21,198 nt of DNA from Ignavibacteria bacterium UBA5771 (lineage in GTDB: Bacteria; Bacteroidota; Ignavibacteria; Kapaibacteriales; UBA2268): contig DIEP01000124.1 of NCBI GenBank assembly GCA_002418685.1, forward strand, positions 16,073 to 37,270, in the 5' to 3' direction. Within the stretch, counting starts at the first letter, position 1, and every line of letters starts with the position of its first letter. Of the stretch, positions 8,323 through 17,610 are shown piece by piece. The notes beneath the pieces are model-generated. The model worked only from the letters and a program-made list of their open reading frames with translations, did not search any database and was not told the origin of the DNA. The translations under genes were made by a program, and so were the position numbers.

Positions 8323-9774
8323 ATGGAAAGCAAAATTAATGAATTTAGTGATAATTATTTGCAAAAAGAAATTATTCAAGATGATAATAATCAAATTTTA
8401 CCCGAAAATCAAAATTATCAAAACAACGAATCGCATATACGCAACTATTCTGTTCGATATAATGCAGTAAAAATATTAAATCGTTATGAGCGGAGCGATT
8501 CTTATGTGGATAAATTGCTCGCAGCTGCTTTCAATAGTTATGATTTCAATAAATTTGATAAAGCGTTATTAACTGAAATGGTTAATGGAGTGATAAGATG
8601 GCGTGCAAAATTGGATTGGGTCCTTACTGGATTTTATAATGGTGATTATCAGAAAAGTCTTAATTGGGTGAAAAATGCAATGCGTGTGGGATTATACCAA
8701 TTGCTATTTTTAACAAAAATTCCACCACCGATTGCAATTTATGAAACAGTTGAAATGACAAAAAATATTCAAGGTGATAAAACAGCAGGGCTCGTCAATG
8801 CTGTTCTGAGGAATATTTTGCGGAATATTGAAAATATACGCTATCCTGATAAAAAAGATGACCCTCCCTATTATCTTGCAACGATCAACTCTTATCCTAA
8901 ATGGTTAGCAAAACATTGGATTGAATTATTTGGTTTTGATGAAACCGAAAAAATTATGATTGCAATGAACAAAAGACCATACATTCCTGCAAGAGTCAAT
9001 AAATTAAAATCATCTACACACGAATTCAAAACTTTTCTTGATGAAAATCAAGTGATATACAAGCAATATTCCTTTTCAGATAGCACATTTATGATTTTTA
9101 ATCCAAAAATGAATTTCTTTGAAACTGATTTTTTCCAGGAAGGAAAAATTGCAATTCAAGACCCAAGCGCGACATTGGCTGTGATGCTTGCCCATCCACA
9201 AGAGGGTTGGGATGTGGTGGATCTTTGTTCTGCGCCAGGTGGTAAATCTTTCCTTATAGCTGAAATGATGAAGAATAACGGAAAAATTATTGCAATGGAT
9301 AAATATGATTCAAAATTGCGATTTATTCAAGAAGGGGCTTTGAGACTTGGTCTATCTATAATCGAAACTCAAACAGCCGATGCAACAAAAGTGCAATTTT
9401 CTGAACAAAAAGATCTTGTATTAGCTGATGTGCCTTGTTCAGGTCTTGGAACAATTTCCAAAAAACCTGATATAAAATGGAAAAGAGAAATTGAAGATAT
9501 TAGAAATTTAGCAAAAATTCAAAAGAAAATTATTGAAAATGCAGCTCGTTTTGTCAAGCCCGGTGGCGTTCTGTTATATTCCACTTGCACAATTGAACCC
9601 GAAGAAAATATGAATATTGTGAATGAATTTCTTTCTCATCATTCTGAATTCAATTTGGACCCTGCCGAAAAGTATTTGCCCGAAAAAGTGTGTGCAGATG
9701 GTTTTATGCAAACTTTTCCTAACCGCCATAGTTGTGATGGAGCATTTGCAGCGAGATTAGTTAAACGAGGTTAG
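8323..9774 (+). CDS. rsmB: 16S rRNA (cytosine-C5)-methyltransferase RsmB
   Basis: A 483-aa cytoplasmic enzyme that, by family, methylates C967 (E. coli numbering) of 16S rRNA with SAM. Residues about 43-170 form the NusB-like RNA-binding domain (YNAVKILNRYE, LLTEMVNGVIRWRAKLD, GLVNAVLRNILRN). The Rossmann methyltransferase domain follows: SAM-binding LCSAPGGKS at 301-309, acidic residue in AMDKYDSK (324-331), motif IV DVPCSG with C372 and motif VI STCTIEPEEN with C422. These two Cys match the release and nucleophile cysteines of the RsmB/Nop2 group, so the enzyme should be active. The first 40 residues are Asn/Gln/Glu-rich and look disordered; no internal Met before residue 86 offers a better start, so the ATG is kept. 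purK starts 6 bp after its stop, so the two are probably cotranscribed. Confidence 0.95.
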   Translation: MESKINEFSDNYLQKEIIQDDNNQILPENQNYQNNESHIRNYSVRYNAVKILNRYERSDSYVDKLLAAAFNSYDFNKFDKALLTEMVNGVIRWRAKLDWVLTGFYNGDYQKSLNWVKNAMRVGLYQLLFLTKIPPPIAIYETVEMTKNIQGDKTAGLVNAVLRNILRNIENIRYPDKKDDPPYYLATINSYPKWLAKHWIELFGFDETEKIMIAMNKRPYIPARVNKLKSSTHEFKTFLDENQVIYKQYSFSDSTFMIFNPKMNFFETDFFQEGKIAIQDPSATLAVMLAHPQEGWDVVDLCSAPGGKSFLIAEMMKNNGKIIAMDKYDSKLRFIQEGALRLGLSIIETQTADATKVQFSEQKDLVLADVPCSGLGTISKKPDIKWKREIEDIRNLAKIQKKIIENAARFVKPGGVLLYSTCTIEPEENMNIVNEFLSHHSEFNLDPAEKYLPEKVCADGFMQTFPNRHSCDGAFAARLVKRG

Positions 9775-9780
9775 CAAGAA

Positions 9781-10923
9781 ATGAATTATCCAATTACATT
9801 AGGAATATTAGGTGGTGGACAGTTAGCTAAAATGCTTGCCCAATCTGCCTATCAGCTTGGAATGAATATTGCGATTATAGAAAATCACCCCAATTCTCCC
9901 TCTGGTGATATGACCAAACTTGAATTTTCGCGTGGGTGGAACAATGCTGAAGATTTGCAAGCTTTTATTGATGCAAGCGATATTATCACATTGGAAAATG
10001 AATTTATCGATCCCGCCTTAATCGAACGAATAGAATTGCAAAGAAATGTTTTCCCAAATTCAAATACTTTGCGACTTATTCAAGATAAATATATCCAAAA
10101 AACAACTTTAAAAAATGCTCAAATACCCGTTCCTCATTTTCAAAATATTGAATCGCTGGATTCAATTTATGATTTTGCAAAAAAATTTGGATATCCATTT
10201 TTATTAAAATCACGAACAATGGGCTATGATGGATATGGAAATGCAACAATTCATAATGAAATGGAAATTGAAAGTGCAATACAAAAATTCAAATCTGACC
10301 CTCAAAGAAGCCAACTCTATGCAGAAGAATACATCGATTTCTCCAAAGAATTAGCAATAATGATTGCTCGTAATCAAAGCAATGAGATTGCTGTTTATCC
10401 CGTTGTGGAATCAATTCAAGTAAATCATATTTGCAATCAAGTTATTGCTCCTGCAGAAATATCAGAAAACGCACGGATGCAAGCAATCGATATTGCGAAA
10501 AAATGCGTTGAGACAATTGAGGGTATTGGTATTTTTGGAATTGAGCTATTTCTTACAAAAGATGATTCCATTCTTGTTAATGAAATTGCACCTCGTCCAC
10601 ATAATACAGGTCATTACACCATTGAAGCTTGCGTGACCTCCCAATTTGAAAATTGCATTCGAGCAATTCTCAATTTGCCACTTGGTTCGACTGATATGAT
10701 TGCACCTGCTGCATCAATGATAAATCTTCTCGGAACAAGGTCAGGACCAGGCTATCCCTCAAATATTAAAAAGACATTAGAATTGCGAAATGTATCCCTG
10801 CATTTATATAATAAAAAAGAGTCACGTATTGGACGGAAGATGGGACATATTACCACACTTGGAAATACAATTGCTGAAGCTAGCGCAAGTGCCATCAAAG
10901 CGAAAGATGCCTTTGAATGGTGA
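9781..10923 (+). CDS. purK: 5-(carboxyamino)imidazole ribonucleotide synthase PurK
   Basis: A 380-aa cytoplasmic purine biosynthesis enzyme. It converts AIR, ATP and bicarbonate to N5-CAIR, the substrate of PurE. The N-terminal fold starts with the family signature ILGGGQLAKMLA (9-20). An ATP-grasp fold covers about 104-280: QDKYIQK, FLLKSRTMGYDGYG with K143, the AEEYIDFSKELA acidic turn and the metal-binding NEIAPRPHNTGH (267-278). The C-terminal lobe ends RKMGHITTLG, also typical. Length is normal (355-390 aa). purE is not in the window, so the partner enzyme must be elsewhere. The ATG lies 6 bp after the rsmB stop, which supports a two-gene operon. No frameshift is seen. Confidence 0.95.
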   Translation: MNYPITLGILGGGQLAKMLAQSAYQLGMNIAIIENHPNSPSGDMTKLEFSRGWNNAEDLQAFIDASDIITLENEFIDPALIERIELQRNVFPNSNTLRLIQDKYIQKTTLKNAQIPVPHFQNIESLDSIYDFAKKFGYPFLLKSRTMGYDGYGNATIHNEMEIESAIQKFKSDPQRSQLYAEEYIDFSKELAIMIARNQSNEIAVYPVVESIQVNHICNQVIAPAEISENARMQAIDIAKKCVETIEGIGIFGIELFLTKDDSILVNEIAPRPHNTGHYTIEACVTSQFENCIRAILNLPLGSTDMIAPAASMINLLGTRSGPGYPSNIKKTLELRNVSLHLYNKKESRIGRKMGHITTLGNTIAEASASAIKAKDAFEW

Positions 10924-11231
10924 AAATAACATTGCTATATTAATATATATATTGCCTTGCAAGATACTTGCTCTAAATGACGGAAATGCGACTTATGATA
11001 CATTACTTATCATTGTTTTCCCTAATTTCTTCATTTCATAATAACATATTTGAAAATCACTTGATTTTAGCTTAATTAACAAAATTCCGATTTTCATAAC
11101 ATTAATATTTATTAATTTAATTTTCTTAACTCATAATAAAGAAAGTTTTGTTAATTTTGAATAATGGTAAAACAGAAATTTTTAAAATTAGTTTTTATAA
11201 ATAAATTTATTTTGATGAAAAGGAAATAGGT
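10924..11231 (+). other. AT-rich intergenic region upstream of nifJ
   Basis: 308 bases without coding sense. It opens with runs of TA steps, then has a short hairpin ATGATA (10995-11000) / TATCAT (11008-11013) followed by TGTTTT, at best a weak terminator for rsmB-purK. The second half is very A/T-rich and holds a candidate -7 box for nifJ. No tRNA, small ORF of interest or riboswitch-like structure was recognised. Confidence 0.5.
11152..11159 (+). promoter_or_regulatory. Candidate Bacteroidota-type -7 element for nifJ
   Basis: TAATTTTG matches the TAnnTTTG -7 consensus of Bacteroidota housekeeping sigma factors exactly. It lies about 72 bp upstream of the nifJ ATG. No clear TTG -33 box is seen at the expected 19-21 bp spacing, and such a box is easy to find by chance in A/T-rich DNA, so confidence is modest. 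Confidence 0.35.
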
Positions 11232-14200
11232 ATGTCTGAAAAAAGATTTATAACAGTCGATGGGAATGAAGCAGCTGCTTATACAGCCTATCGATATAGT
11301 GAAGTAATAGCAATTTATCCAATCACTCCTTCTTCCCCAATGGGAGAGTTTTCGGATGAGTGGGCTTCGAAAGGAATTAAAAATATTTGGGGATCAATTC
11401 CAACAGTTTATGAAATGCAAAGTGAAGGCGGTGCTGCTGGTGCTGTCCACGGTGCATTGCAAGCAGGGGCATTAACGACTACTTTCACCGCATCGCAAGG
11501 TTTATTATTGAAAATTCCAAATATGTATAAAATTGCAGGTGAACTTACTCCGACAGTTTTCAACATATCTGCGAGAACTTTATCCACCCATGCTCTATCA
11601 ATATTTGGTGATCATAGCGATATTAATGCTGCACGTCAAACGGGTTTTGCACTTCTTGCTTCAAGTACTGTCCAAGAAATTATGGATATGGGAGCAATAG
11701 CTTGGTCTGCTACTTTGCGTTCGAGAATTCCTTTCCTGCATTTCTTTGACGGATTCCGAACATCTCACGAAGTACAGAAGATTGAAGTACTCCCTGATGA
11801 TGTTCTCAGTCAGATGGTTGATTATGAACTTGTCAAAGCACATAAAGACCGTGCTCTTTCTCCTGACCATCCAGTTTTGCGTGGAACAGCTCAGAATCCT
11901 GATGTATTTTTCCAAAATCGAGAGACAATGAATAAATATTATGATGATTGTCCCGATATAGTTCAAGAAGAGATGGACAAATTTGCTCGCTTGACAGGTC
12001 GGCAATATCATTTATTTGATTATGTTGGTGATCCCAATGCTGAAAATGTCATCGTAATTATGGCATCCGGAGCCGATGTTTCTCGTGATACGGTCGAATA
12101 TTTGAATAAAAATCTTGGCAAAAAAGTCGGTGTTTTGCAAGTCCATTTATATCGTCCATTTAGCATTAAGCATTTTATTGCTGCTTTGCCAAAAACTACG
12201 AAGAAAATTGCTGTTCTTGACCGCACAAAAGAACCAGGTGCAACGGGCGAACCACTTTATCTTGACGTGGTCAGTGCTGTTTATGAAGCAATGCAAGACG
12301 GAACCGCACCTTTTGAGAAAATACCAAATATTATTGGTGGCCGCTATGGTTTATCTTCGAAAGAATTTACTCCATCTATGGTAAAATCAATTTTTGATAA
12401 TTTAGAGAATTCCAAACCCAAAAAGCATTTTACAACGGGTATCAATGATGATGTGAATTTCACAAGTCTAGATTTTGATCCTACATTTAATATTGAACCG
12501 GATTCAGTATTTCGAGGTTTATTCTATGGGCTTGGCTCTGATGGAACAGTTGGTGCAAATAAGAACTCTATAAAAATAATTGGTGATAATACAGATTATT
12601 ATTGCCAAGGATATTTTGAATATGATTCCAAAAAATCTGGTTCGATTACTATCTCGCATTTAAGATTTGGACCCGATTTGATTCGTGCTCCATATAAAAT
12701 AACACATGCAAAATTTTTGGCTTGCCATCAAACAATTTTTCTCGAAAAATATGATTTAATTAAGAATTTAGTCAAAGGTGGCGTGTTTTTGCTGAATACT
12801 CCATTTCCAAAAGATGAAGTGTGGAATAGTCTTCCGAAATCGCAACAGAAACAAATAATCGATAAGAAAATAAAAGTCTATGCTATTGATGCTCAAAAAG
12901 TTGCAGAAGAAAGCGGAATGGGACGCAGAATTAATACAATTATGCAAACATGCTTCTTTGCTATTTCAGGTGTTCTTCCGGGCGATCAAGCCATTGAAGA
13001 AATAAAGAAATCAATTCGCAAGACTTATGGCAAAAAAGGTGAAAACGTTGTCAAAATGAATTTGGACGCTGTGGATAACACACTTGCAAATTTGTATGTA
13101 GTGCCTGTTCCCGAGCAAGTTACTTCTGAATGGGATACATTCCCCGCAGTTTCTCCAAAAGCTCCCGAATTTGTGAAATATGTTGAAGGCGAAATTATTG
13201 CAGGACGTGGCGATGAGCTTCCCGTGAGTGCTTTCCCAATTGATGGCACTTGGCCCACTGGAACTGCTCAATATGAGAAGCGTAATATCGCTCTGGAAAT
13301 TCCCGTTTGGGATGAATCTATATGTATTCAATGCGGGAAGTGCGCCCTGGTTTGCCCTCACGCTTCGATACGAATTAAAGTTTATGGTCAAAATATTTTG
13401 GAAAACGCACCTCCAACATTCAAATCTATGCCTTCAAAGGATTACAAAGGGGAGATTTATTCAATTCAAATAGCACCAGAAGATTGCACAGGTTGCAAGG
13501 TATGCGTTGAGTCTTGTCCCGTTGTTGATAAAAAGAATCCAAAACATAAAGCCTTGGATATGAATCCGCAAATCCCACTTCGCGAGCAAGAGAAGGTTAA
13601 TTGGGATTTCTTCTTAACCATTCCCGAAAAAGATCGTTCAACTATTCAAAATACTAACATTCGCCAGCAACAAATTCAGCAGCCATTGTTTGAATTCTCA
13701 GGCGCATGTGCAGGATGCGGGGAAACTCCTTATGTTAAACTTGTCTCTCAAATGTTCGGCGATCGCACTGTGATTGCTAATGCAACAGGTTGCTCTTCAA
13801 TTTATGGAGCAAATTTGCCAACAACCCCTTGGACAATAAATAAAAATGGGAAAGGTCCTGCTTGGAATAATTCTCTATTCGAGGATAATGCTGAATTCGG
13901 ATTAGGTATGCGATTGGCAATTGATAAGCAGGAAGAAATTGCCCGTAATCTTCTATCGAAATTGGGAAGTGCTATCGGTGGCGATTTGGTTAATCAATTG
14001 TTAAATTCAAATCAAAAAAGCGAAGAAGAGATTGCAAGTCAACGCCAAAGAGTAGAAATACTTAAATCAAAATTAAAAGAAATCAATACAGTTGATGCAA
14101 AACGTTTGCTGGATGTGGCTGATTATCTTGTCCGCAAATCAGTATGGATAATTGGTGGCGATGGTTGGGCTTATGATATTGGATACGGTGGATTGGATCA

Positions 14201-14837
14201 CGTTATCGCATCAGGTAAGAATGTGAATATTCTTGTGCTTGATACAGAAGTTTATTCGAATACGGGCGGTCAAATGTCCAAATCTTCACCAATCGGATCA
14301 ATTGCAAAATTTGCTGCAAGCGGAAAACCAACACCGAAGAAAGACCTTGGAATGATGGCAATGGCTTATAGCAACGCTTATGTTGCTTCCGTTGCATTTG
14401 GTTCCAATGATGCACAAACTCTAAAAGCCTTTGCAGAAGCAGAAGCCTATGACGGACCCTCAATAATTATTGCATATAGCCATTGTATTGCTCATGGTAT
14501 TGATATGGAGCATCCTCTATCAGTTCAGAAAGCATTGGTAGATTCAGGGCAATGGATACTTTACCGTTATAATCCAAATAATAAATTGGTAGGCAAAAAT
14601 CCTTTAACTCTCGATAGCAAAGCACCCAAAATTCCTGTTGCTCAATATCTTGACCAAGAGACGAGATATAAAATGCTAAGCAAAATAAATCCTGCGGGCT
14701 ATAAGAAATTCTATGAAGAAGCACAAGAATTTGTCAATGATAGATATAAATATTATTCTTATCTCGCTCAAAGAGATTTCTCTGATTTCGTTAAACAAAC
14801 TGATGGAAACGTCAGAACAATAGAAGGAGTAAACTAA
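11232..14837 (+). CDS. nifJ: Pyruvate:ferredoxin (flavodoxin) oxidoreductase
   Basis: A 1201-aa single-chain PFOR. It reversibly oxidises pyruvate and CoA to acetyl-CoA, CO2 and reduced ferredoxin or flavodoxin in the cytoplasm. The N-terminal pyruvate/TPP domain has YPITPSSPMGE (T32), YEMQSEGG (E65) and ISAR (R115). These match T31, E64 and R114 of the Desulfovibrio africanus enzyme. A ferredoxin domain binds two [4Fe-4S] clusters through C698/C701/C704/C708 (CIQCGKC...C) and C752/C755/C758/C762. The TPP domain ligates the proximal cluster with C826, C829, C854 and C1085, all shifted by 14 from the D. africanus ligands. Mg-TPP residues are D977 (GDGW), T1005 and V1007, with active-site N1010. 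All key residues are present, so it should be active. The ATG is preceded by AAGGAAATAGG. It overlaps the next gene by one base, so the two are translationally coupled. Confidence 0.97.
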   Translation: MSEKRFITVDGNEAAAYTAYRYSEVIAIYPITPSSPMGEFSDEWASKGIKNIWGSIPTVYEMQSEGGAAGAVHGALQAGALTTTFTASQGLLLKIPNMYKIAGELTPTVFNISARTLSTHALSIFGDHSDINAARQTGFALLASSTVQEIMDMGAIAWSATLRSRIPFLHFFDGFRTSHEVQKIEVLPDDVLSQMVDYELVKAHKDRALSPDHPVLRGTAQNPDVFFQNRETMNKYYDDCPDIVQEEMDKFARLTGRQYHLFDYVGDPNAENVIVIMASGADVSRDTVEYLNKNLGKKVGVLQVHLYRPFSIKHFIAALPKTTKKIAVLDRTKEPGATGEPLYLDVVSAVYEAMQDGTAPFEKIPNIIGGRYGLSSKEFTPSMVKSIFDNLENSKPKKHFTTGINDDVNFTSLDFDPTFNIEPDSVFRGLFYGLGSDGTVGANKNSIKIIGDNTDYYCQGYFEYDSKKSGSITISHLRFGPDLIRAPYKITHAKFLACHQTIFLEKYDLIKNLVKGGVFLLNTPFPKDEVWNSLPKSQQKQIIDKKIKVYAIDAQKVAEESGMGRRINTIMQTCFFAISGVLPGDQAIEEIKKSIRKTYGKKGENVVKMNLDAVDNTLANLYVVPVPEQVTSEWDTFPAVSPKAPEFVKYVEGEIIAGRGDELPVSAFPIDGTWPTGTAQYEKRNIALEIPVWDESICIQCGKCALVCPHASIRIKVYGQNILENAPPTFKSMPSKDYKGEIYSIQIAPEDCTGCKVCVESCPVVDKKNPKHKALDMNPQIPLREQEKVNWDFFLTIPEKDRSTIQNTNIRQQQIQQPLFEFSGACAGCGETPYVKLVSQMFGDRTVIANATGCSSIYGANLPTTPWTINKNGKGPAWNNSLFEDNAEFGLGMRLAIDKQEEIARNLLSKLGSAIGGDLVNQLLNSNQKSEEEIASQRQRVEILKSKLKEINTVDAKRLLDVADYLVRKSVWIIGGDGWAYDIGYGGLDHVIASGKNVNILVLDTEVYSNTGGQMSKSSPIGSIAKFAASGKPTPKKDLGMMAMAYSNAYVASVAFGSNDAQTLKAFAEAEAYDGPSIIIAYSHCIAHGIDMEHPLSVQKALVDSGQWILYRYNPNNKLVGKNPLTLDSKAPKIPVAQYLDQETRYKMLSKINPAGYKKFYEEAQEFVNDRYKYYSYLAQRDFSDFVKQTDGNVRTIEGVN

Positions 14838-15835
14838 TGAATATTAAAGCAAAGTATTTAGGATATGAATTGCAATCGCCATTCGTATTATCAGCATCGC
14901 CAATTAGCCAAGATATTGATAAACTTGTTAAATTAAGCGATCTTGGAATTGGAGCGATTGTTTTGCATTCACTTTTTGAAGAGCAGCTGATAGATGAAGA
15001 ACTCGAACTCGAATATCATCTAACACACGGCACCGAAAGCTTCTCGGAAGCACAGTCATTTTTTCCGAATTATGATGATTATCGTATGGCACCTGAAGAA
15101 TATCTTGAACTCATCCAAAAAGCTAAACAAAGAACTAATGTTCCAATCATCGGCAGTCTTAATGGAACATCGATAGGTGGCTGGATAGATTATGCTATAA
15201 AAATGGAAGAGGCAGGAGCCGATGCCATTGAATTAAATATTTATAATATCCCAACGGATTTCGGATTGCACGCTGATGAAATTGAAGATGCTTATGTTCA
15301 TATTTTCCAACAAGTAAAATCAAAGTTGCACATACCCGTTGCAGCCAAGCTTAGTCCTTATTTCACAAATTTTGCAAATTTTGCAAAACGTCTTGATTAT
15401 GTAGGTGCTAATTCGCTTGTGCTTTTCAATAGATTCTATCAACCTGATATTAATGTCGATACTCTTGAAGTTGAACCAAAGGTGACATTAAGCAATTCAT
15501 CTGATAATCGAATTGCGTTGCGATGGATTGCCATTATGAAAGGTCGGATAAACTTAGATTTGGCTGCGACAGGTGGGATATTAACTGCCAAGGATGCTAT
15601 CAAAATGTTGCTTGCAGGTGCTAATGTCACAATGATGTTTGCTGCTTTTGCCAGGAATGGTTTGGATTATATGAAGACTTTGATTGCTGATTTACATCAA
15701 TGGATGGAAGAGAAAGAGTATTCATCAGTTGAAGAATTCATTGGCGTAATGTCTCAGAAAAACGTACCCAATCCGTCGGCTTACGAGCGTGCTCAATATA
15801 TGAAAGCATTAAATGAGTATAAACTGAATTTTTAA
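14837..15835 (+). CDS. Dihydroorotate dehydrogenase-like flavoprotein coupled to nifJ (catalytic residues altered)
   Basis: A 332-aa TIM-barrel protein of the dihydroorotate dehydrogenase-like family. Its ATG shares the A of the nifJ TAA stop. FMN-site features of class 1A DHODH are visible: K171 in AAKLSPYF, N198 in LVLFNRF, and the GG pair 246-247 in AATGGILTAKDA. The substrate side is not conserved. The loop that carries the catalytic Cys in L. lactis (NLSCPN) reads NIYNIPTD here (134-141), so the Cys is absent. The lysine of the TKSST motif is replaced by H44 (VLHSLF). It is therefore probably a flavoprotein that does not make orotate. Pairing of this family with PFOR is known in several phyla, but a function is not established; electron transfer or PFOR maturation would be guesses. 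It is followed by a strong terminator. Confidence 0.85.
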   Translation: MNIKAKYLGYELQSPFVLSASPISQDIDKLVKLSDLGIGAIVLHSLFEEQLIDEELELEYHLTHGTESFSEAQSFFPNYDDYRMAPEEYLELIQKAKQRTNVPIIGSLNGTSIGGWIDYAIKMEEAGADAIELNIYNIPTDFGLHADEIEDAYVHIFQQVKSKLHIPVAAKLSPYFTNFANFAKRLDYVGANSLVLFNRFYQPDINVDTLEVEPKVTLSNSSDNRIALRWIAIMKGRINLDLAATGGILTAKDAIKMLLAGANVTMMFAAFARNGLDYMKTLIADLHQWMEEKEYSSVEEFIGVMSQKNVPNPSAYERAQYMKALNEYKLNF

Positions 15836-15860
15836 TTTAAGATTAATATATTTTAAAAAT

Positions 15861-15888
15861 AAAAACCCGCTGATAAAAGCGGGTTTTT
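15861..15888. terminator. Bidirectional terminator between convergent operons
   Basis: AAAAACCCGC (15861-15870) pairs perfectly with GCGGGTTTTT (15879-15888) around the 8-nt loop TGATAAAA. The + strand continues with TTATTTT and the - strand with TTATTTTTAAAA, so it can stop transcripts from both sides. It lies 25 bp after the DHODH-like stop and 29 bp after the transporter stop. Confidence 0.93.
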
Positions 15889-15917
15889 TTATTTTAGGAA
15901 ATTGCAAATAAATTTTC

Positions 15918-17597
15918 TTAATTTGTTGCTGTTTCCAAACGTTTGAGAATAGAGAATATAAATGTAGCCGAAAGCAGGCAGCAGACTACTAATATCAACC
16001 AAAATGCCCAAAGAGGAAGTGCATCCCAGAATGATCCAACAATTGCTACCGCGTAGTTGCCAATAGCCGTTGCCGCGAGCCATCCTCCTTGCATTAACCC
16101 TTTATATTTCGGTGGAGCGACTCTTGACACGAATGATATTCCCATCGGACTGAGAAATAATTCCGCAATAGTCAGTAGGAAATAGGTCGAGATTAACCAA
16201 TATGGAGAAATAAGCACATCCATTGGAGCTCGCACTTCACCAATAACCCCGGGATCAAATCCCCGCAAAGAGAGTGAGCCAAGCACCATTATAGTATAAG
16301 CAATCGCTGTAATTATCATTCCAATGCCAATCTTTTTCGGAGCAGATGGTTCTTTACCTTTTTTATTTAAATAACTGAAATATCCAACAATAAGTGGTGT
16401 GAGTGCAACAATAAAAAATGGATTGAAATGCTGGAACTTTTGCGGAGTAAAAGGATTGACATCGCCGTAGCTATTGAACCGCAAAATTGTTAAAGTTGCA
16501 AAAACTATAAATCCAATGGCACTAATAATTCGAGTGCGTGTAGAAGATTTCTTTCGGACGAAAAATATTATTCCGAGTACAGAGAAAAATACAAATAATA
16601 ATCCGAATAAATCAAAGAACAGATTTGTAAATCTGCCCACTGTTCCCATAACATAATCCCTCGCGAATATAGTCATTGCTGCACCATTCTGGTGGAAAGC
16701 CATCCAGAAAAATATAACCACAAAGAATACAAGTCCAAGTGCAATCAATCTTTCGCGAGTTTGCTTGGGAGTTAATTCCACTACTTGATTTTGTAAATCT
16801 TTGTCTTTTGCTTTTTGTCTTTCAGTCATATTAGCAGTTTTATAGTATTTTCTGAAAATCCAGAAGACTAACATAGATACAATCAAACTGATACAAGCAA
16901 CTCCAAAAGCATAATGATAGGATTCACTTAAAGCATTGATATAATTTGAAGCAAATGCTGTCAAATCTGTGACTTGTCCAACCTGTGCTTGGGCTAATCC
17001 TGTTAATTTATCTGCAACAGAATTATCGCCATTGAGATATTTATTAGCAAGTGCGGGGATTTCTGCATTATAGAAGAAATGATATTTATTCAATATCCAA
17101 TTGCTTACGACTTCAGCAGCTGTTGGTGCAAACATTGCGCCAATGTTAATCCCCATATAGAAAATATTGAAGGCTACGTCGCGATTCTTGCTATATTTTG
17201 GATCGTCATACAAATTCCCTACAAGTGCTTGAAGGTTGCCTTTGAATAATCCTGTGCCTAATGCAATTACTGCTAATGCAGTAAATACAAGACCTATGTT
17301 TGTATTCATTTTTGTAGGAATAGCAAGCAGAATATAACCGATAAACATAACAACTAATCCAATACTAATTGTTTTACCATATCCTAGCCATCTATCTGCA
17401 AGTATACCTCCAATCAAAGGCATGAAATATACCGCTGCCATAAAAATACCAAAAACTTGTGTGGCTTGTGCTGCTGTGTAGCCATATTTAGCTTGCAAGA
17501 AGAGAGTAAATATGGCAAGCATTGTGTAAAAGCCAAATCTTTCCCCCATATTGGAAAAGAATGCAACAAAAAGCCCTGCGGGATGATTTTTGAACAT
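15918..17597 (-). CDS. POT-family (MFS) peptide transporter with altered proton-coupling residues
   Basis: A 559-aa inner-membrane protein with 12 or more hydrophobic segments. The POT/PTR family is supported by ERFGFYTM (19-26, TM1), GGILADRWLG (63-72, MFS loop 2-3), GTGLFKGNLQ (114-123, TM4, K119), FFWMAFHQNG (296-305, TM7) and AELFLSPMG (478-486, TM10, E479). Members import di- or tripeptides with protons. The usual ExxER motif reads NMGER here (N16 for the first Glu; E19 and R20 kept), and the TM7 Glu is replaced by H302. Coupling or substrate may therefore differ. A loop of about 50 residues (168-220) is inserted before the next TM helix. It is the last gene of the minus-strand run, 13 bp after icd, so probably cotranscribed. 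Substrate is unproven; small peptides are the best guess. Confidence 0.85.
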   Translation of the reverse strand: MFKNHPAGLFVAFFSNMGERFGFYTMLAIFTLFLQAKYGYTAAQATQVFGIFMAAVYFMPLIGGILADRWLGYGKTISIGLVVMFIGYILLAIPTKMNTNIGLVFTALAVIALGTGLFKGNLQALVGNLYDDPKYSKNRDVAFNIFYMGINIGAMFAPTAAEVVSNWILNKYHFFYNAEIPALANKYLNGDNSVADKLTGLAQAQVGQVTDLTAFASNYINALSESYHYAFGVACISLIVSMLVFWIFRKYYKTANMTERQKAKDKDLQNQVVELTPKQTRERLIALGLVFFVVIFFWMAFHQNGAAMTIFARDYVMGTVGRFTNLFFDLFGLLFVFFSVLGIIFFVRKKSSTRTRIISAIGFIVFATLTILRFNSYGDVNPFTPQKFQHFNPFFIVALTPLIVGYFSYLNKKGKEPSAPKKIGIGMIITAIAYTIMVLGSLSLRGFDPGVIGEVRAPMDVLISPYWLISTYFLLTIAELFLSPMGISFVSRVAPPKYKGLMQGGWLAATAIGNYAVAIVGSFWDALPLWAFWLILVVCCLLSATFIFSILKRLETATN

Positions 17598-17610
17598 ATA
17601 AACCTATTAT

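Noticed and set aside
10995..11013. ATGATA/TATCAT hairpin as terminator of rsmB-purK.
   Set aside because: The stem is six A/T-rich pairs with a short, broken T tract; too weak to call as a terminator feature.
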